Assembly (NCBI GenBank): GCA_032207245.1
Contig: CM063503.1
Span: forward strand, 62,918,730 to 62,982,729
Length of the DNA: 64,000 nt
From: Pardosa pseudoannulata
Lineage: Eukaryota > Arthropoda > Arachnida > Araneae > Lycosidae
Direction of reading: 5' to 3'
The notes under the pieces are model-generated. The model made no database searches. It had not been told where the DNA came from and saw nothing but the letters and a program-made list of their open reading frames with translations. Every line of letters starts with the position of its first letter. Position 1 is the first letter of the stretch. Shown here one piece after another: positions 1 to 11,603 of this stretch. Made by a program: the position numbers and the translations under genes.

Positions 1-800
1 GAGCACGAAAATTTAGTCGAGTGCTTGAAACCCATATTAAGTGGGGGAAAATGGAAAACTTACTCTACCATCGTTAAGTTTTAATAAATTATTGTACGAG
101 GTAATTGTGTTTGTCATGAACTATATTGTGTCATATTTACTTTAATTTTACTGTTATTTACCTGATAATTAATTCCCTCAACAAACCTGGTGCTCTTTTT
201 ATCCTATAGGTTATAGCATATTTATAAGACAGATTATTAGCTACGTACCACTATAAACCATTAAATCATCTCATCAATTTAAATAATTTTTAATTCTAAT
301 TATTATTTATTTTCTTCACCACAAAGATTGTGAGTGCGATACGGTAAAAATAAAAAAAGTTGGACACTCTAGGTCTTTAAAAGTCCTTAATTTTTAGCAT
401 GGCTAAACAGAGATAATAATGATTACGTAAGATGAAATTTTGGTGTTTTTGATTTTGAATATTACTTTAATGCTAATTTCTTAAATATGTTTTCTAATTC
501 AATGTTATAATTTTTATATGGCTGTAAGTATGATAATAACCTGTCGCTATAAATTTTCATGCGGGTGGAGGGCACAAAAATTGGATTGTGCCCTGGGCAC
601 AAAAGTATCTTAGTCGGGCCCTGATAGGTTTGTTTATATATTCACATTATTTCATTTTTTTTTTTTTTTTTACATTTCATCATACGTTTCTTTTGTGAAC
701 GTCTCTATAGACCGTGACCAATTTCTTTTTTCCACTTGACTATTCATCTTTTCATATTCATTTTTCATATTTCCACTTTTCAATGAAATATCCCAGACTC
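1..800. other. Unassigned AT-rich start of window
   Basis: No coding frame is supported. The only recognisable piece is a hAT-like terminus near 545..623, listed separately, and a poly-T run around 653..671. It is presumably upstream intron or 5' flank of the transporter gene. Confidence 0.4.
545..623 (-). mobile_element. hAT-like terminus (one end only)
   Basis: The stretch ends agtcgggccctg. Read on the minus strand this is CAGGGCCCGACT, the same terminus as the intact hAT MITE at 42039..42570. The opposite end was not found in the window, so this is a truncated copy or its other end lies upstream. Confidence 0.4.
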
Positions 801-2290
801 CATTGAGACTTCTGTTTGATTGTCATCTCACTGAAATAACAGGCTTGTCATTTACTTTGACATGTTAGGAATATTTTAATTTTTCACAGTGTGTAACGCT
901 TCAACCACGTTTTTATTTATTATTTATTTATTTTTAATCCCACAAGATGGTGCTTCACCTCATTGGAGTGCCATCACAATAGTTCGTTTTTTTTTTTGGA
1001 AGACCACAGGAATATGGATTAGGCGAGGTGACCCAATTCCTTAGCCATCTAGATCATCTGAATTAATGTTATGAATATTTTGTGTTTCACAACTCAAGTT
1101 TCAGCTACATGTCTTTTTTACAAACATAAAAAATAAACAAAAAATAAAAAAAGATGGTATATTACTTTATTGAGGTACCATCACCATCGTTCGTAGTTGT
1201 AATGTAACACCACTGGTCCTTTTCCTTTGGGGATTTAAAAAGAACAACCTTTACAGGAGAAAAGCGTCAAACATCGATAAGCTAAAGGCTAGAATAACGG
1301 ACTTCCATTTGATGGTAATTTCACTGATAAGACACATCTGTCATTTACTTTGACGTTTTATGAATATTTTGTGTTTTCACAACTTGAAGAGCTTCAGCCA
1401 TATGTCTTTTTTACAAGATAGTGTACTACCTCATTTGAGTACCATCACCATCATTCGTAGTCCTTTAAAGACCATGACGAATATAGATTGGGCTAGGTGG
1501 CCTATTCCTTGGTCATCTAGAACACCTAATGTAACACAGCTGATTTTTTCCCTTTGGGGATTTAAAAAAAACAACAATTACAGGAGGAAAACGTGGAAAA
1601 TTGATAACTTAAAGTCTAGGATAACGGACTTCCATTTGATTGTAATTTCACTGATAAGACACATCTGTCATTTATTTTGACATGTTATGAATATTTTGCT
1701 TTTTCACAACTTGAAGAGCTTCAGCCAAGTGTCTTTTTTACAACAAAATAGTGTCTTGGAGTATCATCCCCATCGTTTGTAGTTCTTTAAAAGACCACGA
1801 TGAATATAGATTGGACGAGGTGGCCCTATTCCTTGGTCATTTAGAACACCTAAAGCAACACTGCTGATCATTTTCCTTTGGGAATTAAAAAAAGACAACA
1901 ATTACAGGAGGAAAGCGTCGAACATTGATAACTTAAAGGCTAGGATAACGGACTTCCATTTGATTGTAATTTCACTGAAAAGACACATCTGTTATTTACT
2001 TTGACAGGCTATGAATATTTTTTGTTTACACAACTCGAGATTCAGCTATATGTCTTATATTAAAAAAAATGATGATAATAATAATGGCGTACTACCTCAT
2101 TGAGGTTCCATCACCATCGTTCGTAGTTCTTTGAAAGACTATAGATTGGGCAAGGTGGCCCAATTCTTTGGCTATCTGGATCACCTGATGTACAGATTTA
2201 AACAGTAACACGTTTACAGGAATAAAGCGTTGAACATTGATGACCTAAAGGTCAGGATGACAACCGTCATAATCACTGTGGATTCTGATA
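800..2290. repeat. Tandem array, unit about 320 bp, about 4-5 copies
   Basis: Successive copies share landmarks: ttgaggtaccatcaccatcg, gaataTAGATTggg.gaggtgg, ttacaggag.aaagcgt, and acttccatttgattgtaatt. They then share cactgataagacacatctgtc and tatgaatatttt. Copies begin near 940, 1165, 1430, 1750 and 2090, and divergence is greatest at both ends. The plus-strand ORF at 1360..1680 lies inside it and is a repeat artefact. Confidence 0.75.
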
Positions 2291-2689
2291 TGCTAACTCG
2301 TAACCTTTATAAGGCATGAAATCGACTTCGATCTTGATATTCTATGTGCTATGAAGGACGAACATGTGGAAGGTTATTGACAAGAACCATAAGTTTTTAT
2401 AATCTATCTAACTGTTAATATTATTAATTTTAAGTTATCTTCGTTATTTTTTTTATTTATCAAGCACCAAACTGTGTCAGACCCTTTGTAGACTCTGTAT
2501 GATTTCAAAAATTTGCAGTATAATTAAAACAACTAATAGATTTTTTTTGAATGGGGGTGTTACAGAGATATCTGAAATCAAATTTTATTAAAATAAAATA
2601 CGAAATTCTTAATTGCAAAATCTGAATTAGAACTATTTTTACGTATGTTGTGGTAAAATGGATAATAACCGAGAAAGATAAAGAAAGAT

Positions 2690-3030
2690 ATTCTTGCTGT
2701 ATTAGAAAAAAATATTTCTAAGAAGTATATTTTCTTAGTGGAATAAAAGATGAAAATTTATGGAGTAGAACTATCTTAGAATTACATAAAGTATATAAAG
2801 ACCCACATATCATTAAGTTCATATCAATTCAGAGACTAAAATTGGCTTGACATATAATCAGAATAGATGAGGAGAAGACAACCAAAACATTTCCTCCACT
2901 AAAATATTGTGTTTCTACAACAGTGATAGACCCAAATTAAGGTAAATTGCAAGCTGGAAGAGGACTTACAAATAGGGTTACAAAGGGTTACAAATTGACA
3001 ATCCTTGTCACAATTAAGAAATTTATTGGG
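2690..3030 (+). pseudogene. LINE remnant: C-terminal end of a non-LTR reverse transcriptase ORF
   Basis: Translation gives ENLWSRTILELHKVYKDPHI, then IQRLKLA, a stop, HIIRIDEE and, after a frame change, RPKLR-IASWKRT. The pattern L..LY..P.(I/V)...I...RLKW.GH..RM and then GRP..RW.D is typical of the tail of endonuclease/reverse-transcriptase ORFs of arthropod LINEs. Stops and frameshifts show it is dead. Confidence 0.6.
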
Positions 3031-3530
3031 AGACAAGGAAATTCATTGGAAGTCTGTTTTCCATATTGGACTGTTCTGCCAACAAAAAAGAAAATATTTT
3101 CAAAATAATTGCAAAATCTGTTATCACTTAAATTTAAGATCAGTGCTTTTCAAGTCTCTAGATAACAGTGTGGAAAATAAAAATAGCACTCTCTTGTGAT
3201 GCCATCTGTAGATAACATTATTTCTGTTTATTAGACGTGTTAAAGCGAAAGATTACTTTTATGTAATACAGTACAAAGTTTTATCCTAAAATATACATAG
3301 AAGCATGAAAAAGCCAGTGTGATTAAGGCACAAAAATTAGTGTTTCAATTTTCATTCAGTTTTTATGCTTTTAGGCAGACATACAATTCCTGATATAACA
3401 GAATCAAATAGAAAATTTAAAGTTCTGAAAAATGAAAAAATCAATGCTATTGAACTGAGAATATGAAGTGCTCAATACTATGAGGGTGAATTGTAGGTAA
3501 CTATTACAACGATACTGAGTTCAAATAGAA

Positions 3531-3695
3531 TTTGTTTGGTTTGAAGTGTTACGGTGAATGTTTTACAACACGAGGACTACTTAGATTGAGATCTATTGCT
3601 TAAAGCCGATTTCGAATGGCTATGACCATCTATCCAATACTGGAATTTCTACGCATGAATTCTACCAGAAGGTATTACACCATCTATCTGCTTAT
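3531..3695 (-). mobile_element. tRNA-derived SINE, old copy
   Basis: Diverged copy of the SINE family best seen at 13642..13821. It keeps the tail gtttggtttgaag, the segment gcttaaagccgatttcgaatggc and a degraded B-box region near 3650-3670. It reads on the minus strand. Confidence 0.6.
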
Positions 3696-3869
3696 CTTTC
3701 AGAAAACTCATCAGTAAGTTCTTTACTATTACAACGGTAGAAAAATCTTACCTACTGGAACGGTAGTTAGGTATCAATTTGTCTTCTAAATAAAAATTAC
3801 TGAATTATCAAGGATAAAACGATTTTAAATACTATAAATTGGCAACAATATATAATTTAAGTGTATTTC

Positions 3870-4245
3870 ATACTCAAAACCTTTGATATCTTCAGAGAAA
3901 GTAAAATTTTTGTGAGCTAACATATCTAACATTTTACTGAAAAAATTCTGTTACATCTATCATCACTAATTAATATGTTGCATTAACTATATTTTTTTGC
4001 TAATCAAAAAAGTATAACTTAAGATTTTTGTTCATTAATATTTTAATATTTGAGATCTTATGTTTAATATATCAAAGTTTTGTACTTGAGGGATTGTTTA
4101 AGTAATTCACGAAAAAAAAAACTTCAAATATGTGTCTATGTTTATCAACATTTGGTATGAAAAATTATTTTAATTAGTTCTGAATTCCTTTTATTTATTT
4201 CCAAATATAATGCTCATTAGTTATTATATTTTAATCAAATTTAAC
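3870..4245. repeat. Dispersed repeat, copy 1 (second copy at 6105..6475)
   Basis: The two segments share long runs such as aaaacctttgatatctt, aaaatttttgtgagctaa, gatcttatgtttaatatatc and ttattttaattagttctgaa. They are direct, about 2.23 kb apart, with the Helitron 5113..5797 between them. Either a segmental duplication or two members of one unnamed family. Confidence 0.65.
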
Positions 4246-5112
4246 TAAACTTTGAAAGATTTAAAATGTATTGGATTTAAATGTCATTTAAAGACATGTT
4301 ATTGGCATTTATGATAGAAACATACTAAGTTTTATTGTATTTTAAGTTACTCCATTTACGGTAACTCACTTTTACTTTAGAATTTCACTATTCTAATAGT
4401 TTAATACAAGCATGAGCAATATGTGTCTACATTTATGGAAGTAAATGGGATAAGTTTAACTTTTTTTTATAATTAGGATATTTTCGTAAAGTGAAAAATG
4501 TTTTAAAAATAATTTTTGCTCAATTTGTGGACACTGTTGATGAGACACTGCATCATTAAACCTTTGTTTTTTTAGTCTTATGTTTAGCTTTGTTTTCGTT
4601 TCTCATTATGAACTTCCACTTTTAAAGTATGTAAAACTGAAATGTAATTTCCTTTGACCACATGTATGCTCTCCGTTGACCTACGTTGTCCCTAGTGACT
4701 CCATATCCGTTTCCATATCCGTGTCCATATCCGTTTCGTAACTCAGTTCCATGAAATCTGGAAATTTTCTTATTGAATTTCATGCAATGTATTTCATTTT
4801 CTATTTTGGGTTTTTTTACAGATCTACTTACATTTGAGAAACCAAGACATTGATTTTTATAATACACGAGAAATACACAAATCGATCTTGGGAAAGCCGT
4901 AGAGAGAAATATTTTGTCTGACTTTTTTCTTTAGGACCAAACTGTGTTAACAAAATTATTATGTTACTAGTAATAGATAAAATTATAACCATTGACATAC
5001 AAGTTTACTTCTAATGAGTATTATGAAGGAAATAAATTTATTGTTTTAAGGGTTCACACACCCCTTAAGAAGTCAAAATATTCAGGACTGAAGATGTATT
5101 CACATAAGAATA
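4246..5112. other. Unassigned AT-rich stretch
   Basis: No gene seen. A short hexamer-like repeat (ccatatccgtttccatatcc) at about 4700-4740 produces a GYGHGYGNGYG run in a minus-strand ORF (4622..4867). That ORF has no other protein-like feature and I do not call it a gene. Confidence 0.35.
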
Positions 5113-5797
5113 CTAGCATATAGCCCATCATATGACGGGATCAGTAAAATTTTTAATATTCCAGAACTGTTAAGTACCCAATGAGGCAGGTAATAAAATG
5201 GTTTGTTTTTTGGCTGAGAATTATCTGGTTCACTCTCAATAGTTTATTTATCGTCATACTCCTCTAGAGTCTCCCGATCCTGTAATGCAGTTTAGAATCA
5301 CATTCAATTCATTTAGTCAAACCATGTGGTTATGTATAACAAACAAACAAACTTCTTAATTTCCAAATATATATAAATTAAAAGTTAGATATTTAGTCCT
5401 CGACTTATATGAAAAGAATTTATTGTTAATACCGATGATAAAATTTTCATTACAACAAAAAATAATCGATGATTGAATTTAAAATTATCACTTATATACT
5501 TAATCTATTATTTAAGTCAAATATAAAAGAAAATTATTTGCTTAATATGTAAGTTCAGCGATAAAACGTATGAAAATAATGCACGCGATATTTAAATAAT
5601 TTAAAACAAGAAATGATTATATGAGATGGTTAAAGGAATGACGTCATAATGCTAGAAAAAAAATGTTATTTTTACCTATTTATTACGTGAATAAATTGAT
5701 AAATTTAATCGTCTGCCCTTAGCCGAGGAATCCATTCCAGGTACAACCGCTTCAAAAATTTGCCGACAGACACCTTAGGCTATTATTATATAGGGGA
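5113..5797 (-). mobile_element. Non-autonomous Helitron, intact ends
   Basis: On the minus strand the element starts TCCCCTATATAATAATAGCC. It ends with a hairpin (CCCGTCATATGATGGGC), then TATATG and CTAG. The host flanks are A on the 5' side and T on the 3' side. TC...hairpin...CTRR inserted between A and T, without target-site duplication, is the Helitron signature. The 685-bp body carries no Rep/helicase frame. Related copies lie at 59837..60735 and 15670..15980. Confidence 0.75.
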
Positions 5798-6104
5798 TAT
5801 CTTCAGTTCATGACTTTTTTCATTGACATAATGATTTCACGTTATTATCATGACTTCTTATATTCACATTAGAAGTCATAATATTCATAACTGAATATGG
5901 TTTTTTGTGAAACCTAGATTACATACTAACTAATTAACTAACACCTAATTTTTTCTTTAAATTTACGACATTTTCACTTTTAAGTGTAATAAGTAATTTA
6001 TATTAAACTTATCAAAGACTAATTTTTTTCTTTTGTGTGATATGTAATATTTAAAAATTAACATATATGTAGTTTTCAGGAGTGATTAAAACAATTCCTT
6101 ATAT

Positions 6105-6475
6105 ACAAAACCTTTGATATCTTTATAAGAACTAAAATTTTTGTGAGCTAAGTTTTAATATTTTACTACAAAATTTCTGCTACTTCTACCATCATTTTTT
6201 AATATACTGCATTAATAATATTTTTCACTAATCAAAAAGCAGTAACGTAAGAAATTAATGTTTAGTTTAAGATTTTAATATTTGCGATCTTATGTTTAAT
6301 ATATCAAAATTTAGTGTGTGAGAGATTGTTTAAATAATGCACAAAAACTTCGAGTAGGTTTTTATGTTTAAAAAATTTTGGTATGACTGAAAAATTATTT
6401 TAATTAGTTCTGAATTACTTTAACTTATTTTCAAATTTAATCCTAATTTGTTATAATATTTAAAAAGTGCAAATG
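6105..6475. repeat. Dispersed repeat, copy 2 (of 3870..4245)
   Basis: Direct copy of the segment at 3870..4245, with the same order of landmarks and scattered substitutions and small indels. Confidence 0.65.
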
Positions 6476-6660
6476 TTATAAAACTAGTAAAAATAATTTT
6501 GTTGTTAATTTAATTAGTATATAGTTTAGATCTCCCCAAATAACGACACTATTTGTTGTAGCATATTTACATATTTCCAAAGGGATTAAGGGATATGTGG
6601 TAAAGGTTTAAATTTTAATTATGATAATGAATTCGTACCTTTTTATATGAAAGATAATCG

Positions 6661-6721
<61 letters not shown>
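6661..6721. repeat. (TA)n microsatellite
   Basis: About 60 bp of pure TA dinucleotide. Confidence 0.97.
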
Positions 6722-6722
<1 letters not shown>

Positions 6723-7149
6723 CCTGTCACAAGGGTAAGAAAATTCATATTGGTTTTTGGGTGGTCGTATGTATAAGCGTTGCCCTAAGAGAAATGAAAA
6801 ATTTTGTACGAAGAGAAATGCAGTTTATTATATTATCATCTTCTGAAGACTTCTGGGGGTGAAAAACCCGTACATCAAAATTTATAGGTGTGTGAGCCAA
6901 CCAATCAGTGCTTAAGTGGTTAGTCATACGATGATGCGGAGGAAGCGAAACTAATTATGTAAAGAGTTATATAAGAAGTACTGACTGAAGCAAGAATTAA
7001 TTTTGGTGTTTATGAATTCGCCAACTCGATAGAAAGAACAAAAAGATAGTCGCCACGTTTTGGTATAAAAGGATAGAATGGTCCAAAAATTATTTTAAGG
7101 TACATTTATAATTACTTTGGTCAGTTTTTTTTCGGTTAAAAATATCATT

Positions 7150-7176
7150 ACACACACATATATATGTGTGTGTGTG

Positions 7177-7221
<45 letters not shown>
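7150..7221. repeat. Compound (CA)n(TA)n(TG)n(TA)n microsatellite
   Basis: Alternating purine-pyrimidine tract. The (CA)/(TG) parts are arranged as a small inverted repeat before the long TA run. Confidence 0.95.
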
Positions 7222-7751
<530 letters not shown>

Positions 7752-8028
7752 TTTCACGTATGAAATAAATTAAAGTTTTTTATATTTCATGTTTTTTTTC
7801 TTCAAAATTTTGAAAACACTTTAAGACGATCGGTTCTTGAATCAGTTGAATCCTATCATTATCAGACAATTCAGCTTTAATTAAAGATTTTAATTTCTAA
7901 TGTAATAACAGGGTTTAGTTGTGAATCTAGATGCCTTTTCTAACACTTTCTAAAGCTTCTCGTTTCACCTTAGTCATTAATTAGGCAATATCATGACACT
8001 GAATTGTATATCAATTAACCTTCTTATT

Positions 8029-8609
8029 CAGGGCCGTAGCCAAAGGAAGAATGGCTCGAGGGGCTCAAGCCCACCTCCTTAAAATTCTGGAAATTATTAT
8101 ATTGCATTTTAACGTTGAAATAAAAATCCATTTTCATAATGGGTGGAGCTCTACTTCTCAGAACCGGAGTTTGTGGATTCGAATTCCACATCTGATATAG
8201 ATGTACGTAACCGTTCGGAACTGGCTCTAACCAGTAGGTCTCGGTCTTATTATCTCTTATGTAGCAAAACGACAGATTGTAGCTCTCCAAACCAAAACAA
8301 ATTTATTCTTTAAATAAAAAAATTCAGTTTTTAAAATTTCTCCCTACTTTTTTAATTTCAGTATTTTTGCTCCAAATTATTTTCAAATTTTACTGAAACA
8401 TATTATGCAACATTGTGCATAGCATTTTAAGTATATCTAATATTAAATTTTATATAATATTTAATGTAATTAATAGTATTAAATATTAATATCAAATTTA
8501 TATAATTTTTTGATAAATTTTATGTTTTTTAGTTAAATACCAAAGAAATATGGAGAGGGCTAAGTCCACTTTACCCCTCCCCTCGAAAAAAATCCTGGCT
8601 ACGGCCCTG
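8029..8609. mobile_element. hAT-like MITE (CAGGGCCGTAGCC termini)
   Basis: The left end cagggccgtagccaaaggaa and the reverse complement of the right end (cagggccgtagccaggattt) form terminal inverted repeats. Similarity continues inward through cgaggggc/cgagggga. No clear 8-bp target duplication is visible. A SINE copy (8145..8300) is nested inside. The minus ORF at 8024..8290 is an artefact of this structure. Confidence 0.65.
8145..8300 (+). mobile_element. tRNA-derived SINE nested in the hAT-like MITE
   Basis: Plus-orientation copy with B-box-like gtggattcgaattccac, then gtacgtaaccgttcggaact, taggtctcggtctta and the tail gtagctctccaaaccaaaac. Confidence 0.7.
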
Positions 8610-8781
8610 CTACTTGAAACTTATGAGCTTTCTAATTTAAATAATAAAGTGTAAAATAATTTTTCCTCAGACAGCTACGTTCAGCGACATCTGTTATTCA
8701 TCTAGACTTAATCGGTAGCTTCAAATTCAGTATAGTAATCTATAAGATTTCGTAGCACAACAATTACAAGTTTATGTTTGA

Positions 8782-8949
8782 TTTGTTTTGGAGCGCTACT
8801 GTTTTTGTTACACGAGGGCTAATGAGACCGAAATCTACAGCTTAAAGACAATTTCGAACGGCTACGAACAACCATGCCAGTAGCGGTATTCGAATCTGTA
8901 GACTCCGGTACCGAAGGGCAGCGCTCTATCATTCGTCGAGCCATAAATC
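8782..8949 (-). mobile_element. tRNA-derived SINE with probable target duplication
   Basis: Reads on the minus strand with a tail complementary to gttttggagcgcta and a degraded B box (ggtattcgaatctg). Short direct repeats tatgtttga at 8773..8781 and 8950..8958 flank it and are the likely target-site duplication. Confidence 0.75.
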
Positions 8950-8959
8950 TATGTTTGAG

Positions 8960-9770
8960 ATTTGATGTAAAATGAATGTAGAAACAAAAGATTATGGGTG
9001 ATGCTCTGTCGCTTTAGAAATATCGAATTTTTAAACACTATTTGTAACGATATAAAATGCTAATACGTATAAAACATACCTAGATTACTGTTTATTTATT
9101 TAGTTTTTTTAAATGTAAATGCATTTGTATTCCCTTCAGCCCAACCCATTTAAAATCTGTTATGAGGCTCTTTGAATTTTACTTAATTAGATCATTGTCG
9201 TGTAGTCCTCGTTATATATTTATTAACAACCTGTGATCAAATGTATAGTGGTATTTATTTTAAATTGCGTTGTGTTAAATATTTGTTTTACTACAATTTA
9301 ACCACAAGTTCTGAGCAACTACAGACATAAATATGAAGAATCAACTAACCTCTAAAATAATAGCAACTGAGACTAGCTTGATATAAAAAAAAGTAGATTT
9401 ATTATAAAAATATTTATATATCTATTTACAAAAAAAGTAATAAGTCAATAAATAAGCTTAGTCAGTCTATTTAAATTACTTCTGACAAACTTTATATACA
9501 CTTAGGAAATTTTTTGTAAGTATAGAGAGAGGATCTAATCTCGATTTCAAAATGTAATGCAAAAAAATGGGTACCTTTGTGGGTCTAAAGTGTTGGACCC
9601 GGAACACTTCTGGTTGAAGGGTATGAGAGGGAATCTTTACATCAACCGTTGATCTGGGACTTTCTCCTGAATCTCTGTGGTGCGGCCGTACTATTTTGCG
9701 CAGGAAACTTTCTGGCGGACTTGGCTGGAGTATTGAGCAACTTCCTTTTGAGACCTCCGAAACGAACTTC
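8960..9770. other. Unassigned stretch
   Basis: No gene or repeat structure recognised. It becomes GC-richer from about 9590 onward, where the block with the 24-bp minisatellite begins. Confidence 0.35.
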
Positions 9771-10140
9771 TCTTCTGGGACCTTCTAACCAAACTCTCTG
9801 AGTCCTTCTCATCCAACTCTCGTTCTGGGACCTTCTATCCTAACTCTCTGGGGCCTTCTCATCCAACTCTCTGGGGCCTTCTCCTGCAATTCTCTGGGGG
9901 CCTTCTCATCCAACTCAAACTTAGTCCCCTCCTTCTTCTTGACTCCCAATCGGGATCGTTGCCAGAAAGTCATTGGTCTCAGCAAACCCCGCCCTGAGAC
10001 CACCAACGTGAGTAACCTTATCACCTCTAATTGGGCCCTGTCCCTTAGGGACTCATAAATACTCCACAAAGGTACATTCTTATTTAATGTCAAGTACGGA
10101 GACGGGATTCTTATCTGGGACTGGAATCAGACCCCCGTAC
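9590..10140 (-). other. GC-richer block with minus-strand ORF, possible LTR or retroelement fragment
   Basis: This block is much richer in G and C than its surroundings. It contains a 95-codon minus frame (9809..10093) beginning MTLNKNVPLWSIYESLRDRA. Its C-terminal half is translated minisatellite (repeats of the type EKAPE/RRPQR). The motif ccctaagggacag also occurs in dispersed repeat family B at about 22535. I do not recognise a protein family. A retroelement fragment is the likeliest explanation. Confidence 0.35.
9774..9918. repeat. Minisatellite, unit about 24 bp, about 6 copies
   Basis: Degenerate units of the form gggrccttctcatccaactctct repeat head to tail, with variants gggaccttctatcctaactc and gggccttctcctgcaattct. 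Confidence 0.8.
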
Positions 10141-10321
10141 AAGACTACAATAATCCGTTAAATTATGGTCCTCTATCTCTAACGATGTGATGAGGTCAGA
10201 TTTAGATCCCGAACATTTTACTTCTTTTATGAATGAATCAATTATATATCAGATCTAAATCGCCTCATCACAATCATACTGAGCATATATTTTTTCTACA
10301 TCAACTAGCGTTCTATTTTAA

Positions 10322-10905
10322 CACTTTGACGGATACTTGCGTCTATAGCCACCAAAGCGAAGTTCACTATGTGGCATGAAGGCAATAGCCGTCCAAAACG
10401 AAACGGTCATTTTTAGACACTACGGCTATAGCGGCACAAATGTGCATTTACCGCCGTACAAAAAGAAGCGTAATGTCCTGTTTTGGAAACAATTTTTTAG
10501 GTTGAATTTCGTTTTCCACACCGAAAATAATGTGTAATAATTATAAAATTATAATAATTTTTTTTTGTCCTTTATTTATTTTTGTTCTATTATGAACTAA
10601 CTTTTCGTGTAAAACTCCCAAAAATATTTCATTGCACACAAAAAATTCCTTATTTGAGTCATTAAAGCTATCATTTACGTTTTTAAATTTTTGCTGTTAA
10701 AGCCGCCATCGTCCCAGTACTTAGTGTCTAGAGTCCGCTGGCGCCATGACGGTTATAGCCTCAACCCAATTAAAGGTGATGAATTAATCAAAATTAAGTT
10801 TATTTAAGTAGAAAGAGTAAAACTGTACTTCTAATATTCTAAAAATTACAAAAACATATAGTGTTAATTTTCGAACTTTACTTGTTCCTTCTGTCCGTCA
10901 ATGTG
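10322..10905. mobile_element. piggyBac-type MITE with TTAA target sites
   Basis: TTAA at 10318..10321 is followed by CACTTTGACGGATAC. The right end gtccgtcaatgtg is followed by TTAA at 10906..10909. The terminal inverted repeats CACTTTGACGGA / CACATTGACGGA have one mismatch. Subterminal segments such as ctatagccaccaaagcg and gttatagcctcaac are loosely repeated. The 584-bp element is too short to encode a transposase and has no frame. Confidence 0.75.
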
Positions 10906-10909
10906 TTAA

Positions 10910-11600
10910 GTTTATAATTCATAAGTAGATTTTTTTCTTTACATATAATATAAGCGAGAGAGTAAAAAAGGGATTATATCGTTAGTCACAAATTAAAAAG
11001 TTTGTGCACGTGTCTTGAAATTTTCTTTTTTACCTCGGTTAAAGACCTTTTAAAGTCCAGAAAAAACTTTTACACAAAGAGATGTAACCAATTAGAACTT
11101 GCCATGATATTATGACTGAAAGAAAGAATGTAGAATATTTCACCAAATTTGCATTTGAATAGTGCGCTTAATACATTAATATCCTTCCATGATATTCTCC
11201 TTATTACATCTTGAAATTAATTTCGGTCTTCTTAATTCTAACCTACCTTACACATAACGGCAGATGATTCTAAAAAAATATTTTTTTTATTTTCGTCTTA
11301 ATTTATTATTGTGTGAAGTAGGGAAGAACATTATTGTTAAGTTTTTATTTGTTGCTTCTTGGAAATCATTATGTTTAGTACTGTTAAAAAACATTAATTC
11401 AGGTTAAAAATTCCCTATTTACAAAGCATAAATTTAAGATAGTTATGCAAAAAATTTCTATTTTTAAAAGCTCTTGAAAAGTCGTGATGTGTAATATATA
11501 CTAGAAATTTCGTGTTTAAATATGAAATTAAGAAACCAACGTAGAAAATACAGAAATAAAGCAAAGGTGAAATGTGACAGTTCGCTGCAGAAACTTTGCA
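10910..11600. other. Unassigned AT-rich stretch
   Basis: Nothing recognised. The minus ORF at 11464..11691 overlaps the start of the tandem array and has no protein-like features. Confidence 0.35.
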
Positions 11601-11603
11601 TTT

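Noticed and set aside
5160..5240. Phrase similar to a TM2-like GLVFG segment as a candidate upstream transporter exon
   Set aside because: The stretch lies inside the Helitron and recurs inverted at about 60650; its frame is broken by stops.
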